Assembly (NCBI GenBank): GCA_024275215.1
Contig: JAJRZO010000209.1
Span: 1 to 15,391 of the forward strand
Length of the DNA stretch: 15,391 nt
From: Candidatus Zixiibacteriota bacterium
Lineage (GTDB): Bacteria > Zixibacteria > MSB-5A5 > JAABVY01 > JAHJOQ01
Direction: 5' to 3'
Of the stretch, positions 13,656 to 15,391 are shown piece after piece. A program made the position numbers and the translations under genes. Positions within the stretch are counted from its first letter, which is position 1. Each line of letters begins with the position of its first letter. The notes under the pieces are model-generated. The model made no database searches and was not told the origin of the DNA. It was given only the letters and a program-made list of their open reading frames with translations.

Positions 13656-14684
13656 TTACCGGTACAGAAGTGTTGATACCGGCCTATAACGGTAGTATGG
13701 TCTGGCTTCCGTCCAGACATGATATATCATTCGCGCCAAGGCATGAGCCACGGCTACTCTGGCCTCACCGACAGAGGAGCGAAAGCAAAGACGGTAATAT
13801 AACCGCTTCAAATATGGTGACCGGCGAACAGCATGGGTCACCGCCTGTACCAGAACCCAGTGCAAGGTTGGGTTTCCCTGCTTCGTGATTGAGCCGGTGT
13901 GAATGGTCTGACGGTACCCTGGTATCAAACCAGTATAAGCCGCGAACGCCTTGGAATTTCTAAAACGCGACATATCACCAACAAACGCCCTGACCACCAA
14001 AGCTGCAAACGGTCCAAAGCCGTCTATGGTGCGCAACAACTGCACGATTTTGTCGGATTCAGCTATCTCTTCGATCTCCCTATCCAACAACCCGATTTGA
14101 GCCGATAACAAGTCGAGCGTTGTTAAATTGTTGTCAACAGCAGAACGAAGTGGCGAGGACAACTCCAATGAATCCAACTGCGCTCGACCCTTCTTACCAA
14201 ACGGATCCGTTGCCAATATCTTATGACCTTCACGATTTATCATCCCCAATACACGATTCTTTATCCGTGTGCGATCACGCACCAGGTGAATACGATGCAG
14301 CACAAGAAAACGCCATTGTCTGATACTGTCGTCAGGTATGTACACTTCTGGCAAATAGCCCACACGCAAAAGATCAGCCAAAATCCGGGCACCAATCCGA
14401 TCATTTTTCATACGTGACGTCGCAATCAAACGAACCTTGCCTGGATTCGCCAGATGAACCGAACCTGCATACGGATGTAACTGATCAATGAACCAATAAC
14501 CGTTCTGCAACGGCTCGAGTACTACATGGTAACGCATCGTCAACCGGCTGGCAAAATCAGAGACAGACGCCAACTCCGTCAAACATGTCCTTTGATCGAG
14601 AACTTCTCCGGAGAATGACATTATCACGAAGTCAAACTTCCGCTTGTGTAGATCGATCCCAACATAGATATTACTCTTAGCCAT
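13656..14684 (-). CDS. IS110-family transposase (DEDD recombinase), full length
   Basis: The product is 342 residues. The N-terminal RuvC-like domain (about 5-150) has GIDLHK with D11, VLEP with E57, and KNDRIGARILADLL (93-106) with D95. The normal fourth acid of the DEDD set, in 'KTDxxDA', is glycine here (G98). The C-terminal transposase_20 domain (about 212-300) has IDGFGPFAALVVRAFVGD and FRNSKAFAAYTGLIPGYRQT...ITKQGNP. Where most members have a Ser-Gly pair after 'GLxP', this protein reads R-Q-T and seems a few residues shorter. It may be catalytically weak or dead even though the frame is intact. AAGGA lies 8 nt before the ATG. Confidence 0.93.
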   Translation of the reverse strand: MAKSNIYVGIDLHKRKFDFVIMSFSGEVLDQRTCLTELASVSDFASRLTMRYHVVLEPLQNGYWFIDQLHPYAGSVHLANPGKVRLIATSRMKNDRIGARILADLLRVGYLPEVYIPDDSIRQWRFLVLHRIHLVRDRTRIKNRVLGMINREGHKILATDPFGKKGRAQLDSLELSSPLRSAVDNNLTTLDLLSAQIGLLDREIEEIAESDKIVQLLRTIDGFGPFAALVVRAFVGDMSRFRNSKAFAAYTGLIPGYRQTIHTGSITKQGNPTLHWVLVQAVTHAVRRSPYLKRLYYRLCFRSSVGEARVAVAHALARMIYHVWTEARPYYRYRPVSTLLYR

Positions 14685-14703
14685 GGTCGAGTTCCTTATA
14701 GAA

Positions 14704-14720
14704 AATAGGCAATTATTAGG
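14704..14720. repeat. Candidate IS end repeat (transposase 5' side)
   Basis: AATAGGCAATTATTAGG is the inverted counterpart of 13541-13560. It is 17 bp long against 20 bp at the other end, and lies 17 bp before the start codon of the metallophosphoesterase gene. Confidence 0.4.
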
Positions 14721-14737
14721 CTACCAAGGAAGATATC

Positions 14738-15391
14738 GTGAAACTTCTGCTCATTAGTGACACCCACGGCAAACTCGGAATCATCAACAAGCTGGCTACT
14801 CATGTTCGAGCCGATGCGGTGATCCACGCCGGGGATTTCGGATTTTATGACGACGGAAGTTATGAGCGTCTTTCATATCGTGAGCTTCAACTCCGAATTG
14901 TCCATTCTGATCTGTCGCGCTCGGATAAGAAGAGGATTATGACGCTGCCCCGGGAAGCGAGAATCAAGGCCGCGAAAGAGGATTGTCCGCTTAGCGAACT
15001 CCCCTTCTACATTGAGGGCGACAGGCGCTTCGATGTGCCCGTATACGCCGTCTGGGGCAATCACGAAGACAAGGATGTCATCGAGAGATTTTTCCACGGT
15101 GATATCCAGGTTGAAAACCTTCACATCCTGCATCACCGTCAGGCGTACCGGCTCGGTCCAGCGCTTGTCTACGGTCTCGGGGGGAATTTCCTTACCGGAT
15201 CGAAACTCATGCAAAGTCCCATCGCCGGAGGCGCAGGCAAGATCTGGAGCACGCTATCCCAATACTCCGATCTGATCGAAACCGTCGAAAATGAGGCGGA
15301 TCGGACCGGGTTGCGCATCTGCGTTTCACATGTCAGCCCGGGTAAAGAACCTTTCGTGGAACTCATCGGAGCGCGAACACGGGCGGACTTC
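14738..15391 (+). CDS. Calcineurin-like metallophosphoesterase (3' end outside the window)
   Basis: 218 residues are visible and the frame is open to the window edge. The start is GTG with AAGGA 7 nt upstream (14726-14730). Metal-site motifs appear in family order: SDTHG (7-11, D8 and H10), GD (32-33), GNHE (107-110), H131/H132 and SHVSPG (197-202). These mark a two-metal phosphoesterase that hydrolyses phosphomono- or diesters. The stretch between GD and GNHE is about 75 residues, roughly twice that of compact members, and includes a basic helix-like part (RSDKKRIMTLPREARIKAAKED, 61-82). The GC content of 15001-15360 is about 56% by hand count, higher than most genes here, and an IS lies directly upstream, so it may have been acquired. 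The substrate is unknown. Confidence 0.85.
   Translation, partial: MKLLLISDTHGKLGIINKLATHVRADAVIHAGDFGFYDDGSYERLSYRELQLRIVHSDLSRSDKKRIMTLPREARIKAAKEDCPLSELPFYIEGDRRFDVPVYAVWGNHEDKDVIERFFHGDIQVENLHILHHRQAYRLGPALVYGLGGNFLTGSKLMQSPIAGGAGKIWSTLSQYSDLIETVENEADRTGLRICVSHVSPGKEPFVELIGARTRADF

Larger units (their letters stand above)
13541..14720 (-). mobile_element. IS110/IS1111-family insertion sequence
   Basis: The element contains one transposase gene (13656-14684) and about 115 bp of noncoding DNA after its stop, but only about 36 bp before its start. Proposed ends rest on imperfect inverted repeats: CCTAGTGTAATACACCTATT at 13541-13560 and its counterpart at 14704-14720, which read on the minus strand is CCTAATAATTGCCTATT. 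Shared blocks are CCTA, TAAT and CCTATT. A total near 1.2 kb is normal for the family, and subterminal repeats with the long noncoding side downstream fit the IS1111 subgroup. Exact boundaries are uncertain by perhaps 15 bp. Confidence 0.65.

Noticed and set aside
14873..15214. 113-residue minus-strand open frame near the right end.
   Set aside because: The plus-strand frame from 14738 encodes all the metallophosphoesterase motifs across this stretch.

Overview
The window looks like chromosomal DNA from an uncultured Gram-negative bacterium of moderate GC (about 45-55% by eye). It has signal peptides, a lipoprotein box and periplasmic binding proteins. The intergenic gaps carry dispersed palindromic repeats. 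The small membrane protein next to the tRNAs and the general style suggest the FCB group or a related candidate phylum. That placement is a weak inference; no marker gene is present.

Layout. (1) 1-441: tRNA-Asp(GTC) and tRNA-Val(TAC), both on the minus strand, lie downstream of a small two-helix membrane protein gene whose stop codon falls inside tRNA-Val. (2) 643-3237, plus strand: a polytopic membrane protein of unknown function and an iron-type (YqhD/BDH-like) alcohol dehydrogenase, separated by a repeat-rich gap. (3) 3529-6303, minus: a secreted, two-domain M16 zinc peptidase. (4) 6694-13343, minus: seven genes forming two complete but different metal-ion ABC importers. The upstream set (13343 to 10834) is binding protein, ATPase, permease (ZnuA-C-B order). 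The downstream set (10715 to 6694) is lipoprotein, ATPase, permease, permease (TroA-B-C-D order). Both Tro permeases end in a cytoplasmic winged-helix-like tail. (5) 13541-14720: an IS110/IS1111-family element with a full-length transposase on the minus strand and a strongly structured noncoding segment just after its stop codon, a candidate bridge/seekRNA. (6) 14738 to the end, plus: a metallophosphoesterase cut off by the window edge.

The two transporters would together take up divalent transition metals (Zn, Mn or Fe). The Tro-like binding protein keeps the H-H-H-D ligand set of TroA with TroA spacing. The Znu-like protein lacks the first histidine. A good promoter precedes the Znu-like set, flanked by an 8-bp inverted repeat that could be a metalloregulator site. 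A weaker promoter candidate lies between the two sets.

The most notable signals are the IS noncoding hairpin, the paired winged-helix tails on the permeases, and a family of mosaic intergenic repeats in which stem sequences differ but pairing and a CCTACAAGA tail are kept. I did not find a clear multi-gene system of a wholly new kind.
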